The notes under the pieces: model-generated | What the model saw: only the letters and a program-made list of their open reading frames with translations | What the model was told of the DNA's origin: nothing | Database searches by the model: none | Position numbers and translations under genes: made by a program | Shown here: piece by piece, positions 24,104 through 31,797 of the stretch | Position numbering within the stretch: position 1 is the stretch's first letter | Layout of the letters: every line of letters starts with the position of its first letter | Source: Anaerolineae bacterium | GTDB lineage: Bacteria > Chloroflexota > Anaerolineae > Aggregatilineales > Phototrophicaceae | Assembly: GCA_022823165.1 (NCBI GenBank) | Contig: JAJDXR010000002.1 | Coordinates: forward strand, 1 to 36,394 | Reading direction: 5' to 3' | Length of the DNA stretch: 36,394 bases

Positions 24104-26176
24104 CTACATTTCGTCGTAGACGGGAACGGTCCCCGGGAAGATCTGCTCCATCTGCTCGTCGGGGTTGACCCAAACAGCTTCCGGAATCACATTGCCCCAG
24201 GTCCACTGGTAGAAGAAAGGCGGCGCGCCAACGGGAATGTTGTTGAAGCGCTTCGCCAATGCCAAACCGTAGCGACCGATAACGCCACCGCCGTTATAGA
24301 CATTCTCAGTGAAGAGCGTGATGTAACGCGACATTAACGCTTTGCGAGCCTCAAAGTCTGGCTCAAGGCAGAATTCCTCGACGATCTCGATCAATTCCAC
24401 TTCAAAGCCCATCAGATCGCGTTCGCCCGCATCGGCGCGATGCCAGGCGGGTGTGGTCGTGGTTAAGGGAGCCAATTCATTGCAGCGCGTGAAGGACGCG
24501 GTAAACTCTTGCCCGGTGCGGTTTACGCGCATCTCCCAACGGCCGCTGACGATGGCATCGTCCATGGCCGGTCCCTGCAAAGGCCGCAAGTTTACTTGTA
24601 CGCCTACCTCCTGCAATAGCAAGACAGCTGCCTCGCCTATGGTATTGGTCTCGGCGGCGGCTACACTTGTATTCAACACGATGACCAGATTGTCGCCTGC
24701 CAGCGGACCATCCGTCCAGTTCAGGATGCCATCGCCATCGGTGTCTTCAAAGCCCAGCTCAGCCAGCAGCGCGCGGGCGGAATCGGGCGAGTAGGGATAG
24801 TAGACGACGCTGTCGATATCAAAGTAGGGCGAACCGGGCGTGATGCCACCGGGGAAGGCGCGAAGGAAGGGACCGCGGATGACCGCTTGCCCAATGCCAT
24901 CGCCATCAAGAGCATGCTGCACGGCGCGGCGGAAGCGCAGATCGCGGAAGAGGTCGCGCAAGGCTTGATCGCGCTCATCTTCAACACCTAACGTTGCCGA
25001 TAGATTGAATTGCAGCACAAACGCAAGCAATTCCGAACTCCATTCAATGCTGAAATGGGCATCGTCTTCTTGCGATCGGGTGATCGTCTCGACGTAGGTG
25101 CTGGGATTCTCCAGATTGCTGTGATCTATCGAACCCGCCATCGTGCCAAGCGTGCGCCCTGTACCGTCAGGTCCCTTCTCGAAAGTGACCTCATCGAGGT
25201 AAGGCAATTGTTTGCCAGTCTCGTCAACCTTCCAGTAGTAGGGGTTGCGGCGGTGCACCATGAACTCGTCAATCTGGTAGTCCACAGCCACCCAGGGACC
25301 CATCGTGGGAACAGGCAAGGCGTCCTGTACCTGGAAGGTCTTGAAGGTGTCGTAGTCGGATTCTTCGTTGAAAGCCGGGTGCATCGGCGCGTAGACGTGC
25401 TCGGCGCAGATATTGAATAGCCTAAACGTCATGTTGAACAACTGCTGCACCGGGAAGGCTACCGGGAAGGTCCAGAGGATGGTGTCGTCGTCAACGGCTT
25501 CCAGGGTGATCGGCTCGCCGCCGATGGACCAAGTGGATGCGGTCGTCCAGGAATCGACATTGTCATCCTGAATGACGTGTTCCCAGGTGAACATAATGTC
25601 GTGAACGCCGAAGGCATGGCCATCGGACCACTTGGCGCCGCGGATGATATTCATCGTCAACTCGTAGCCGTCCTCGCTCCACTCCCAATCCGTCGCCAAA
25701 TTCGGCAGCGGCTCCAAGGCGTCCTTGCGCAAGAATGTCGGGCCAGATTTCAGCAAGGATTCGCCGTAGATATAGTTGATGCCGTACCAACCCTGTGATT
25801 GGCGAGCGCAGAAATTCCAACCCTCAGTCGGCGCGCCGGAAAAGTCGCGCCACTGGCCGCCGTAATCACCGAGGCCCGTCGACATGCCGGATTCCAAAAT
25901 GACCTGCGGATTATCGGGCAAGCGTTCTTCGACCGGCGGCAATTCGCCGGCTTCCACCAGCTCGGTAACCCAGGCCGGCTCGCTGTAAGAATCCAGCGCC
26001 TGGTAGACTAGCAGTTCGTCTAGGTTGAAGCGGACAATCGGGTTGTCGCCGATCATTACGCCTTCCGGATAAGGCACGGGATCTGCCACTTCGCCCATCT
26101 GCGCGAAGCTAGCCCCCCCCGCTAAAAGCAGAGCCGCTAGCAAAAGCAGCATAGAAATAAATCGTGAACGCTTCAT
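24104..26176 (-). CDS. Oligopeptide-type ABC transporter binding protein (SBP family 5)
   Basis: A 690-residue extracellular binding protein. The signal peptide covers about residues 1-26 (FISMLLLLAALLLAGGASFAQ region) without a clear lipobox cysteine. SBP_bac_5 features are LKSGPTFLRKDALEPLPNLA, WSEDGYELTMNIIRGAKWSD, DIMFTWEHV and RFRRAVQHALDG. It is longer than peptide-binding OppA (about 540 residues) and resembles the long family-5 proteins that in Thermotoga bind oligosaccharides. The ATG at 26176 has a strong GGAGGAG upstream; an in-frame codon at 26203 is not needed. It lies between oppD and oppB in an unusual D-A-B-C-F order, with hairpins on both sides. The ligand is unknown; an arabinose- or galactose-containing oligosaccharide is inferred from the operon. 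Confidence 0.92.
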   Translation of the reverse strand: MKRSRFISMLLLLAALLLAGGASFAQMGEVADPVPYPEGVMIGDNPIVRFNLDELLVYQALDSYSEPAWVTELVEAGELPPVEERLPDNPQVILESGMSTGLGDYGGQWRDFSGAPTEGWNFCARQSQGWYGINYIYGESLLKSGPTFLRKDALEPLPNLATDWEWSEDGYELTMNIIRGAKWSDGHAFGVHDIMFTWEHVIQDDNVDSWTTASTWSIGGEPITLEAVDDDTILWTFPVAFPVQQLFNMTFRLFNICAEHVYAPMHPAFNEESDYDTFKTFQVQDALPVPTMGPWVAVDYQIDEFMVHRRNPYYWKVDETGKQLPYLDEVTFEKGPDGTGRTLGTMAGSIDHSNLENPSTYVETITRSQEDDAHFSIEWSSELLAFVLQFNLSATLGVEDERDQALRDLFRDLRFRRAVQHALDGDGIGQAVIRGPFLRAFPGGITPGSPYFDIDSVVYYPYSPDSARALLAELGFEDTDGDGILNWTDGPLAGDNLVIVLNTSVAAAETNTIGEAAVLLLQEVGVQVNLRPLQGPAMDDAIVSGRWEMRVNRTGQEFTASFTRCNELAPLTTTTPAWHRADAGERDLMGFEVELIEIVEEFCLEPDFEARKALMSRYITLFTENVYNGGGVIGRYGLALAKRFNNIPVGAPPFFYQWTWGNVIPEAVWVNPDEQMEQIFPGTVPVYDEM

Positions 26177-26200
26177 TGGAACTCCTCCAAATTTGATTGA

Positions 26201-26234
26201 CAAAAATTAACCCGTCCGCGCTTGCGCCGACAGG
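26201..26234 (-). terminator. Terminator-like hairpin between oppD and oppA
   Basis: On the minus strand CCTGTC (26234-26229) pairs with GACGGG (26216-26211), with an inner GCG/CGC pair, one G-G mismatch and a CAAG loop. TTAATTTTTG follows at once. This looks like an intrinsic terminator or attenuator 39 bases beyond the oppD stop and 25 bases before the oppA-type start. Confidence 0.55.
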
Positions 26235-26272
26235 ATAATTCACCTAAACAGACAATTCGCGCGGCAAGCGCA

Positions 26273-27310
26273 TCACGCGACCTCCACTTTCGCCGCGTCG
26301 CCCTCATGCAGCCAGCAAGCCACCTGATGCTCGCCAGCCACAGTCGTAATCGGCGGCAGATGACGCCGACACTTCGCCATCACATGCGGGCAGCGGTCGG
26401 CAAAGGCGCAGCCGGCGATCTCGGTCGTGGCGTTGGGCACGATGCCTTCGATCGGCACCAGGATTTCCTTGCGCCGGCCCAATACCGGGATCGATTGCAG
26501 CAAGCCCACCGTATAAGGATGCTGCGGATTGCGGAAGATATCGGTCACCGTGCCATATTCGACGATGCGCCCGAAATACATCACCGCCACGTGATCGGCC
26601 ATCTGCGAGACCACGCCCAAATTGTGCGTGATGATGATGATTGACGAGCCAAAGTCGTCCTGCAGCTTCTCCATCAAGTCGATAATCTGCGCCTGAATCG
26701 TGACATCCAGAGCCGTGGTCGGCTCATCGGCGATAAGGATAGACGGATTGCAAGACAGCGCCAGCGCAATCATCACGCGCTGCCGCATGCCGCCGCTCAG
26801 TTGGTGCGGATACTGCTTCACCCGCTCCGCCGGATCAGCAATTCGTACGCGATCCAACATCTCGATTGCCACTTTTATCGATTCACTGCGGCCCAAGCCT
26901 TGATGCAGCTCCACCACTTCGGCGATTTGCCGCCCGACCGGGTGCAGCGGATTCAGCGAAGTCATCGGCTCCTGAAAGATCATCGATATCTCGCCACCGC
27001 GGATGCTGCGCATTTCGACGCCTTTGGGGTCGAGCTGCGCGATGTCAATCGTCTCCGCCCGGCGCTTCTGCCGCCGAAAGATGATTTCGCCGTCGACGAT
27101 CTTGCCCGGCGGCGACTTGATCAATTGCATGATCGAGCTGGCTGTGACGCTCTTGCCGCAGCCGCTCTCACCGACGATGCCCAGGGTCTGGCCGTTTGCC
27201 AGCGTAAAGTCGACGCCCTTCACCGCCTGCACCACACCTTTGTCGGTGAAAAAATGCGTCTTGAGATTCTTGACTTCCAAAATCGGCTCGGCGCCGTTAC
27301 CGCTATTCAT
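26273..27310 (-). CDS. Oligopeptide-type ABC transporter ATPase, OppD/DppD type
   Basis: A 345-residue ATPase. It has Walker [22 protein letters not shown]-loop IFQEPMTSLNPLHPVG, signature LSGGMRQRVMIALALSCNPS, Walker B LIADEPTTALDVTIQAQ and H-loop IIITHNLGVVSQMADHVAVM. The C-terminus has HPYTVGLLQSIP and a cysteine-bearing AGCAFADRCPHVMAKC segment as in OppD/DppD. It is the first transporter gene of the operon, 71 bases after GH4, with a GGGCGAGCC-family repeat in that gap. It pairs with the OppF-type ATPase. The terminator-like hairpin after it may reduce read-through to oppA or mark an RNA processing site. Confidence 0.92.
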   Translation of the reverse strand: MNSGNGAEPILEVKNLKTHFFTDKGVVQAVKGVDFTLANGQTLGIVGESGCGKSVTASSIMQLIKSPPGKIVDGEIIFRRQKRRAETIDIAQLDPKGVEMRSIRGGEISMIFQEPMTSLNPLHPVGRQIAEVVELHQGLGRSESIKVAIEMLDRVRIADPAERVKQYPHQLSGGMRQRVMIALALSCNPSILIADEPTTALDVTIQAQIIDLMEKLQDDFGSSIIIITHNLGVVSQMADHVAVMYFGRIVEYGTVTDIFRNPQHPYTVGLLQSIPVLGRRKEILVPIEGIVPNATTEIAGCAFADRCPHVMAKCRRHLPPITTVAGEHQVACWLHEGDAAKVEVA

Positions 27311-27334
27311 AAGTCAACCATTTCGCTTGCTAGC

Positions 27335-27362
27335 GCGGGCGACTCACCGACTCGCCCCTACG
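27335..27362 (+). repeat. GGGCGACTC palindromic repeat variant
   Basis: GGGCGA-CTCACCGA-CTCGCCC with the CCTACG flank. A shorter-stem, longer-loop variant of the family between GH4 and oppD. Confidence 0.65.
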
Positions 27363-27381
27363 ATTTGTATCTTTGGCGCGC

Positions 27382-28917
27382 TTAGCCCTTATCAGATGTT
27401 CTGGCCGTTGCCTGCGCCAGCTTGTCCGCCGCCAACTGCTCGACCGAGCGCGTCGGCAAACGCGCCGCGCCGGCCGTCTCGCGCAGCGCCACCCGCGTAC
27501 CTGACCGCTCGTGCGCCGTCAGCCTGGCGCGCGCCGCTTCAATAGCCGCCGTGGCGTAATTGGGCAGCCATTCCGCCTGCGCCACCAGCAATTCGTCGGT
27601 CATTTGCCAAACTTCTTCGGGATTGCAGACGGCGCCCACCAGCGGGTCATGCAGCATCGCCTGCTTCAGCAAGGTCACATCGCCGCGTACCGCCGCTTCC
27701 ATCGCCAGCTCCTGTACGCGCACACTGGCCGAACAGGTCGCCGCCGGCGCCAGCGGCAAATCGCCCACGACAGGAATGCTGATGCCGTTGCGGTCGACAT
27801 AACCCGGCAGCTCCACCACGCAGCCATCGGGCAAATTGGTGATATAACCGCGATTGGGCACGTTAAAGTGGCCACGATAGGCGCGGCCCGTTTCCAGACC
27901 CTCGATGATATATGAGCCATGCTCGTGGCTGCGGTCGGCGGCGCTGATCGGCGGCGGCTCTTCCTCCAGCCAATTGGGAAAATCCGTCTCGAACCAATGG
28001 CGCCCCTCGGCGCAAACGCGCAGGTATCCGCCGGTCTCGCCGTGGATCCAGCGATTCAGGCTGATCCAGTCCTTGATCTCATCGGGCCGCTTGCGATACC
28101 AGGGCAGGTACTCACTCAGGTGCCCGTTGGACTCGGTCGAGTAATAGCCGAAGCGCCTCAGCACATCAATCCGCACTTTCTCCTCTTCGCGGAATTCAGG
28201 GTGCGCCTCGAACAATTCCAGCAGTCGCGGCGTCATATCCAGGCCCCGCCACTGCGCTTTTACATACCAGGTCTGATGATTGATGCCCGCGCAGATGATA
28301 TCGACATCGTCGCGCGTCACACTCTCGTCGGCGGCAATCATGCCTTCGCGCCGCGCCCAGAGTTCAATGCACTCGGCGATCTGACGATGACCGCCCTGCA
28401 CGCCGTGGCACAATCCGATAGTCTGTACGCCGCCATATTTGTTGCAGGCCCAGGTATTCATGGCCATGGGATTGGAATAATTGAGAAAAATCGCGCCCGG
28501 CTTGGCGACCTCGCGGATGTCGCCGCAGATATCCAGCAGCGCCGGAATCGTCCGCTGCCCATACATGATGCCGCCGGCGCAAATCGTATCGCCGACGCAT
28601 TGATCCACGCCGTACTTCAAGGGGATGTCGATGTCCAGCCGGAAGGCGTCCAAGCCGCCCTGCCGTATCATGCAGATAATATAATCGGCGTCCGCGATCG
28701 CTTTCCGCCGATCCAGCGTCGAACTCACCGCCGCCGACAGCCCGTTGGCCCCGATGTCGCGCTCGCAAAGCTGCGCCACCATGGACAGATTGCGCTCCGA
28801 TATGTCCATCAGCGCAAAATGCGTATCGGCAAATTCCGGGACGGTCAGCAGATCGGTCATCAACCGGCGCGTAAAGCCGACCGACCCGGCGCCGATCATG
28901 GCAATCTTCAGCGGCAT
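27382..28917 (-). CDS. GH4 family glycosidase (alpha-galactosidase/glucosidase-like)
   Basis: A 511-residue NAD- and Mn2+-dependent glycosidase of family GH4. It has the Rossmann start KIAMIGAGSVGFTRRLMTDL, GDTICAGGIMYG (109-120), NYSNPMAM (146-153), and the metal-ligand motif C170-H171 (LCHGVQGG) with H214 (GINHQTWY). These correspond to the catalytic Cys and His of characterised GH4 enzymes, which oxidise C3 of the substrate and eliminate the aglycone. GH4 acts in the cytoplasm on imported, sometimes phosphorylated, glycosides. The branch looks MelA/LplD-like, not 6-phospho-specific. The ATG at 28917 has a G-run upstream. It heads the opp-araDA operon. Alpha-galactosides share geometry with beta-L-arabinopyranosides, so L-arabinose release is a reasonable hypothesis, stated only as inference. 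Confidence 0.88.
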   Translation of the reverse strand: MPLKIAMIGAGSVGFTRRLMTDLLTVPEFADTHFALMDISERNLSMVAQLCERDIGANGLSAAVSSTLDRRKAIADADYIICMIRQGGLDAFRLDIDIPLKYGVDQCVGDTICAGGIMYGQRTIPALLDICGDIREVAKPGAIFLNYSNPMAMNTWACNKYGGVQTIGLCHGVQGGHRQIAECIELWARREGMIAADESVTRDDVDIICAGINHQTWYVKAQWRGLDMTPRLLELFEAHPEFREEEKVRIDVLRRFGYYSTESNGHLSEYLPWYRKRPDEIKDWISLNRWIHGETGGYLRVCAEGRHWFETDFPNWLEEEPPPISAADRSHEHGSYIIEGLETGRAYRGHFNVPNRGYITNLPDGCVVELPGYVDRNGISIPVVGDLPLAPAATCSASVRVQELAMEAAVRGDVTLLKQAMLHDPLVGAVCNPEEVWQMTDELLVAQAEWLPNYATAAIEAARARLTAHERSGTRVALRETAGAARLPTRSVEQLAADKLAQATARTSDKG

Positions 28918-29087
28918 CGTAACCCCCGCCATCCTGGTCCGGTTACACAAGGGCTATGAGGATAAGCGATATGTTAGAACTTACAAGGGTGGTGAATTCC
29001 GCAGGCTTGATAACTCCTCGGATCTGTCATGCGCCGACAGCGCCGGTCATTCGGCAATCCTGCGGCAGCCAGATCGCACAGCCCTGG

Positions 29088-29930
29088 TTACAGGCCCGCC
29101 ACCGCCCAGAGCCGGTCCATGCTCGCCGCCGTCTCGGCTGCCGCTTCTTGCGGATCGTCGATGGCGTTGACGCGAGCGCTGAAAGGCTCCGGCGTCACCG
29201 GCCCGTCATAGCCCAGCGCGCTCAGCTTGCCCATGAAACCAGCCAGGTCAATCACGCCGGTCTCGCAGGGCAAGCGCCGGTCATTATCGATAAATTCGGC
29301 CATGGTCAAGCCCGCCGGCGCATCGTTGACGTGTACGTTGACGATGTCGGCATTGCTGATTTTATCCAGGTCGTCCAGCGACCCGCCCGAGGTGTAGAGA
29401 TGCCAGGCATCCAGCAGCAAGCCGACATTACCCGTGCCGATAGCGGCGGCCATTTCCAGCATGCCTTCCATGGTGTAGATGAAGCCGTGTTTATCGGGCG
29501 GCCGCAAGCTCTGCGGGCCGATGAACTCGATGCCGAAGCGGATGCCGTATTCCTTCAGCACCTCGGCGATGGCGGCAAATCGCTCCAGATGCCAGGCGAA
29601 ATTCTCGGCGAATTCGCGCTCAGCCGAAGACGGCGGGCACCAGGTCGACGCCCGCACCGCGCCCATGGCCGCGCCCACCTCGGCATAACGGGGCAGCTCA
29701 GCCAGGTCAGCGCGCCATTCATCGCTGAGCCAGCGCACCGGCATGCCCCAGGCGCCATATTTGACGCCGGCGTCTTCAAAGAGCGACTTCGCCGCCCCCG
29801 CGCCCAAAGCCGCCGCCTCTTGAATGCTGAAATCCAGACCGGCGAAGCCAGTAGCGCACGCCAGCTTGAGGCTCTCGTCCAGCGACAAGCCGCGGATGCC
29901 AATCGCGCCCGGACTCAATGTCTTATACAT
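29088..29930 (-). CDS. Sugar phosphate isomerase/epimerase (xylose isomerase-like TIM barrel)
   Basis: A 280-residue AP-endonuclease-2/xylose-isomerase-like TIM barrel. The metal site is readable: an E in FGIEFIGPQSL, D and H in LLLDAWHLYTSGG, H in VNVHVNDAP and the final E in PVTPEPFSARV. This pattern is shared by D-tagatose/D-psicose 3-epimerases, L-ribulose 3-epimerase, hydroxypyruvate isomerase and IolE/IolI. A keto-sugar 3-epimerase or isomerase is likely, but the substrate is open. AAGGA lies eight bases upstream of the ATG. It is upstream of GH4 by 170 bases on the same strand and may be the first gene of the sugar operon. A -10-like TATAGT (29986-29981) lies 51 bases upstream. Confidence 0.82.
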   Translation of the reverse strand: MYKTLSPGAIGIRGLSLDESLKLACATGFAGLDFSIQEAAALGAGAAKSLFEDAGVKYGAWGMPVRWLSDEWRADLAELPRYAEVGAAMGAVRASTWCPPSSAEREFAENFAWHLERFAAIAEVLKEYGIRFGIEFIGPQSLRPPDKHGFIYTMEGMLEMAAAIGTGNVGLLLDAWHLYTSGGSLDDLDKISNADIVNVHVNDAPAGLTMAEFIDNDRRLPCETGVIDLAGFMGKLSALGYDGPVTPEPFSARVNAIDDPQEAAAETAASMDRLWAVAGL

Positions 29931-30053
29931 CTTTATTCCTTTTTCTCGTCAAAATCGGTCGGTGTCCTCTCAACTTGCCGACTATACCCTATTCCACAAA
30001 CCAATTCACCGCTTTTCTCCGTGCCTCGGTAAGACCACGCAAGTCATGAAAAG

Positions 30054-30222
30054 ATTTGCCACAGAGTACACCGAGTAAATACGAGGACACTGAGTAAAGC
30101 AATTTGGCAAATATGGCGGCGACAGTTTCCGTAAGATGGTCGGGATAAACTGAGGTAACATCGTATCAATAAGAATACCTCTGCGCCCTCTTAAATACTC
30201 TGAGTCCTCGGTGGCAAAATTG
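30054..30222. repeat. Inverted pair of CTCTGTG-family repeats
   Basis: The left arm (about 30054-30095) begins TTTGCCACAGAG and contains GAGTAAATACGAGG. The right arm (about 30176-30222) ends CCTCGGTGGCAAA and contains CTTAAATACTCTGAG, which is its approximate reverse complement. About 80 bases lie between them. It looks like a decayed miniature inverted-repeat element. Confidence 0.5.
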
Positions 30223-30268
30223 CAGTAGCCGGGACAAGATTCGCAGCGCATTCTTGGAATTACGACCG

Positions 30269-30290
30269 TACCTCTGTGGTGGATTTTCGC
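30269..30290 (+). repeat. CTCTGTG-family intergenic repeat
   Basis: Reads TACCTCTGTGGTGGATTTTC, the same consensus as 31110-31134. Its right half overlaps the region where the -35 of rpiA would lie. Confidence 0.45.
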
Positions 30291-30301
30291 TTTTTCCGTC
30301 G

Positions 30302-30307
30302 TACAAT
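30302..30307 (+). promoter_or_regulatory. -10 box of rpiA, placed for a leaderless mRNA
   Basis: TACAAT ends seven bases before the ATG at 30315. Transcription would start at or next to the A of that ATG. No Shine-Dalgarno sequence is present, which fits a leaderless transcript. Confidence 0.45.
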
Positions 30308-30314
30308 GCCCACC

Positions 30315-31007
30315 ATGGACTTCAACGCGCTCAAGCAGCAGGCCGGCGAATACGCCGCCGACCTGGTCGAATCGGGCATGGTCATCGGGCTGGGCACGGG
30401 CAGCACAGCCATCTTCGCCACACGCCGCATCGCCCAACGCCTGGGCAGCGGCGACCTGCGCGCTATCGCCGCCGTGCCCACCTCGCTGGCCACCGAAGCG
30501 GCCGCCATTGAGCTGGGCATCCCGCTGACGACCCTGGCCAAGCGCCCGCGCGTAGACATCACCATAGACGGCGCCGATGAAGTCGACCCCGACTTCAACC
30601 TCATCAAAGGCGGGGGCGGCGCCCACCTGCGCGAAAAGATCGTGGCGCAGGCGACCGAGCGCCTGGTCATCGTGGTCGACGAGTCCAAGCTCTCGCAGCA
30701 ACTGGGCGCGAACTGGCCCGTGCCGGTTGAGGTCATCCCCTTCAACTGGGAATCACAAGCCGAGTACCTTCGCAAGCTGGGCGGGGCGCCGGCGCTGAGA
30801 ATGGCCGGCGAGAAGCCCTTCCACACCGACCAGGGCAATATCATCCTGGACTGCGACTTCGGGCCTATCGCCGAGCCGGCCGCGCTGGATGCCCGGCTCA
30901 ACAGCCGCGCGGGCATCGTCGAGCACGGGCTGTTCATCGGCATGGCCCGGGATGTGGTGGCGGCGGGCGCGGGCGGCCTGCGGCATTTGCGACAATCAAA
31001 AGGCTGA
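30315..31007 (+). CDS. rpiA: Ribose-5-phosphate isomerase A
   Basis: A 230-residue RpiA that interconverts ribose-5-phosphate and ribulose-5-phosphate. It has GLGTGSTAIF (phosphate loop), ITIDGADEVDPDFNLIKGGG (catalytic Asp and Lys), HLREKIVAQA (catalytic Glu) and IVVDESKLSQQLG, with GNIILDCDFG and the NSRAGIVEHGLF end typical of the family. Length is standard. Upstream in-frame starts at 30276 and 30306 exist, but the -10 box TACAAT at 30302-30307 makes 30315 the likely leaderless start. Functionally it links to the arabinose products, which enter the pentose phosphate pathway. It is alone on its strand until the cupin gene 230 bases downstream. Confidence 0.95.
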   Translation: MDFNALKQQAGEYAADLVESGMVIGLGTGSTAIFATRRIAQRLGSGDLRAIAAVPTSLATEAAAIELGIPLTTLAKRPRVDITIDGADEVDPDFNLIKGGGGAHLREKIVAQATERLVIVVDESKLSQQLGANWPVPVEVIPFNWESQAEYLRKLGGAPALRMAGEKPFHTDQGNIILDCDFGPIAEPAALDARLNSRAGIVEHGLFIGMARDVVAAGAGGLRHLRQSKG

Positions 31008-31009
31008 CC

Positions 31010-31079
31010 GTAGGAGCGATTTACCAGGTCGCCGCTTGTCAAGTCGAGAATTCGGGCGACCTAATAAGTCGCCCCTACA
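31010..31079 (+). repeat. Pair of GGGCGACC-type palindromic repeats
   Basis: Two related palindromes, 31010-31035 (left flank GTAGG, partly decayed) and 31054-31079 (GGGCGACCT-AAT-AAGTCGCCC then CCTACA), face each other 18 bases apart. This is the same inverted-pair layout as at 19510-19583. They begin three bases after the rpiA stop codon. Confidence 0.7.
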
Positions 31080-31109
31080 TCGCCACATTTGGCGGATATC
31101 TGTCGAAAT

Positions 31110-31134
31110 GCCTCTGTGTCTCTGTGGCCAAAAT
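31110..31134 (+). repeat. CTCTGTG-family intergenic repeat
   Basis: GCCTCTGTGTCTCTGTGGCC followed by AAAAT is the cleanest copy of this family in the window. Confidence 0.6.
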
Positions 31135-31181
31135 CCCCCTCATTGAACTCCTTTAACTCGGTGTAGAAGGGCAGTGTCTAC

Positions 31182-31207
31182 GCGCCTCTCGGTGGTAAAA
31201 TCTCTGT
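31182..31207 (+). repeat. CTCTGTG-family repeat, degenerate
   Basis: CGCCTCTCGGTGGTAAAATC followed by TCTGTG. It lies just upstream of the cupin ribosome-binding site. Confidence 0.4.
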
Positions 31208-31237
31208 GACAAACCCGCACTGCGCAAGGAGCTAACC

Positions 31238-31705
31238 ATGACCAACACCCCCAACTGGCGCGAGAACGGCGTGCGCATCGTGCGCAGCGGCGAGCTGGAC
31301 AGCAACACCCCGCAGACGCCGGGCATGACGCGGGCCGCGGCTATCAACCACGCCAAAGCCGGCGCCAACAAACTCTGGGCGGGCACGGTTGATATCGAGC
31401 CCGACGCCAAAACCGGCGCGCATCACCACGGCGAACTCGAGAGCGTCATCTACGTGGTCAGCGGACGGGCGCGCATGCGCTGGGGCGACAAGCTGGAGTA
31501 CGTGGCGGAAGCCGATGCCGGCGATTTCATCTACGTGCCGCCTTTCGTGCCGCATCAGGAGATCAACGCGCTGCCGGACGAACCGCTGATGTGCATCCTC
31601 GTGCGCAGCGACCAGGAAGCGGTGGTGGTCAATCTGGACATTGAGCCGGCCGAGACGCCGGAGACGATGTGGATTGGCCCCAACCATCCGGCGGAAAACA
31701 AATGA
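31238..31705 (+). CDS. Cupin-domain protein
   Basis: A 155-residue single-domain cupin. Motif 1 is visible as TGAHHHGELESVIYVVSG, with ligands H62, H64 and E68. Motif 2 is DAGDFIYVPPFVPHQEINAL, with H106. The 3-His/1-Glu set for a divalent metal is complete, so a catalytic role (isomerase, dioxygenase or oxalate-type) is possible, but cupins of this size also act as sugar binders. GGAG lies eight bases before the ATG. The gene is flanked by repeats on both sides and converges on the alcohol dehydrogenase gene. The substrate is unknown. Confidence 0.85.
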   Translation: MTNTPNWRENGVRIVRSGELDSNTPQTPGMTRAAAINHAKAGANKLWAGTVDIEPDAKTGAHHHGELESVIYVVSGRARMRWGDKLEYVAEADAGDFIYVPPFVPHQEINALPDEPLMCILVRSDQEAVVVNLDIEPAETPETMWIGPNHPAENK

Positions 31706-31741
31706 CCCCCCGTCAATATCGAATGCCTACCCAGCACCAGG

Positions 31742-31771
31742 TGTAGGGGCGAGCCAAGGCTCGCCCCTACA
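31742..31771. repeat. GGGCGAGCC palindromic repeat, full-length symmetric copy
   Basis: Arms TGTAGGGGCGAGCC and GGCTCGCCCCTACA are perfect 14-base inverted repeats around AA. This is the only copy with the TGTAGG flank on both sides. It sits midway between convergent genes, where a symmetric hairpin could act on both transcripts. Confidence 0.85.
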
Positions 31772-31797
31772 ATTTCGCTCTGCGCGAGTTGGTTTTG

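Larger units (their letters stand above)
29931..30314. other. Divergent intergenic region with CTCTGTG-family repeats
   Basis: This gap separates the divergent TIM-barrel and rpiA genes. It has no convincing ORF. It contains at least three copies of the CTCTGTG family (an inverted pair spanning 30054-30222 and one at 30269-30290), a degenerate CCGTGCCTCGG near 30019, and candidate -10 boxes at both ends. Confidence 0.6.
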
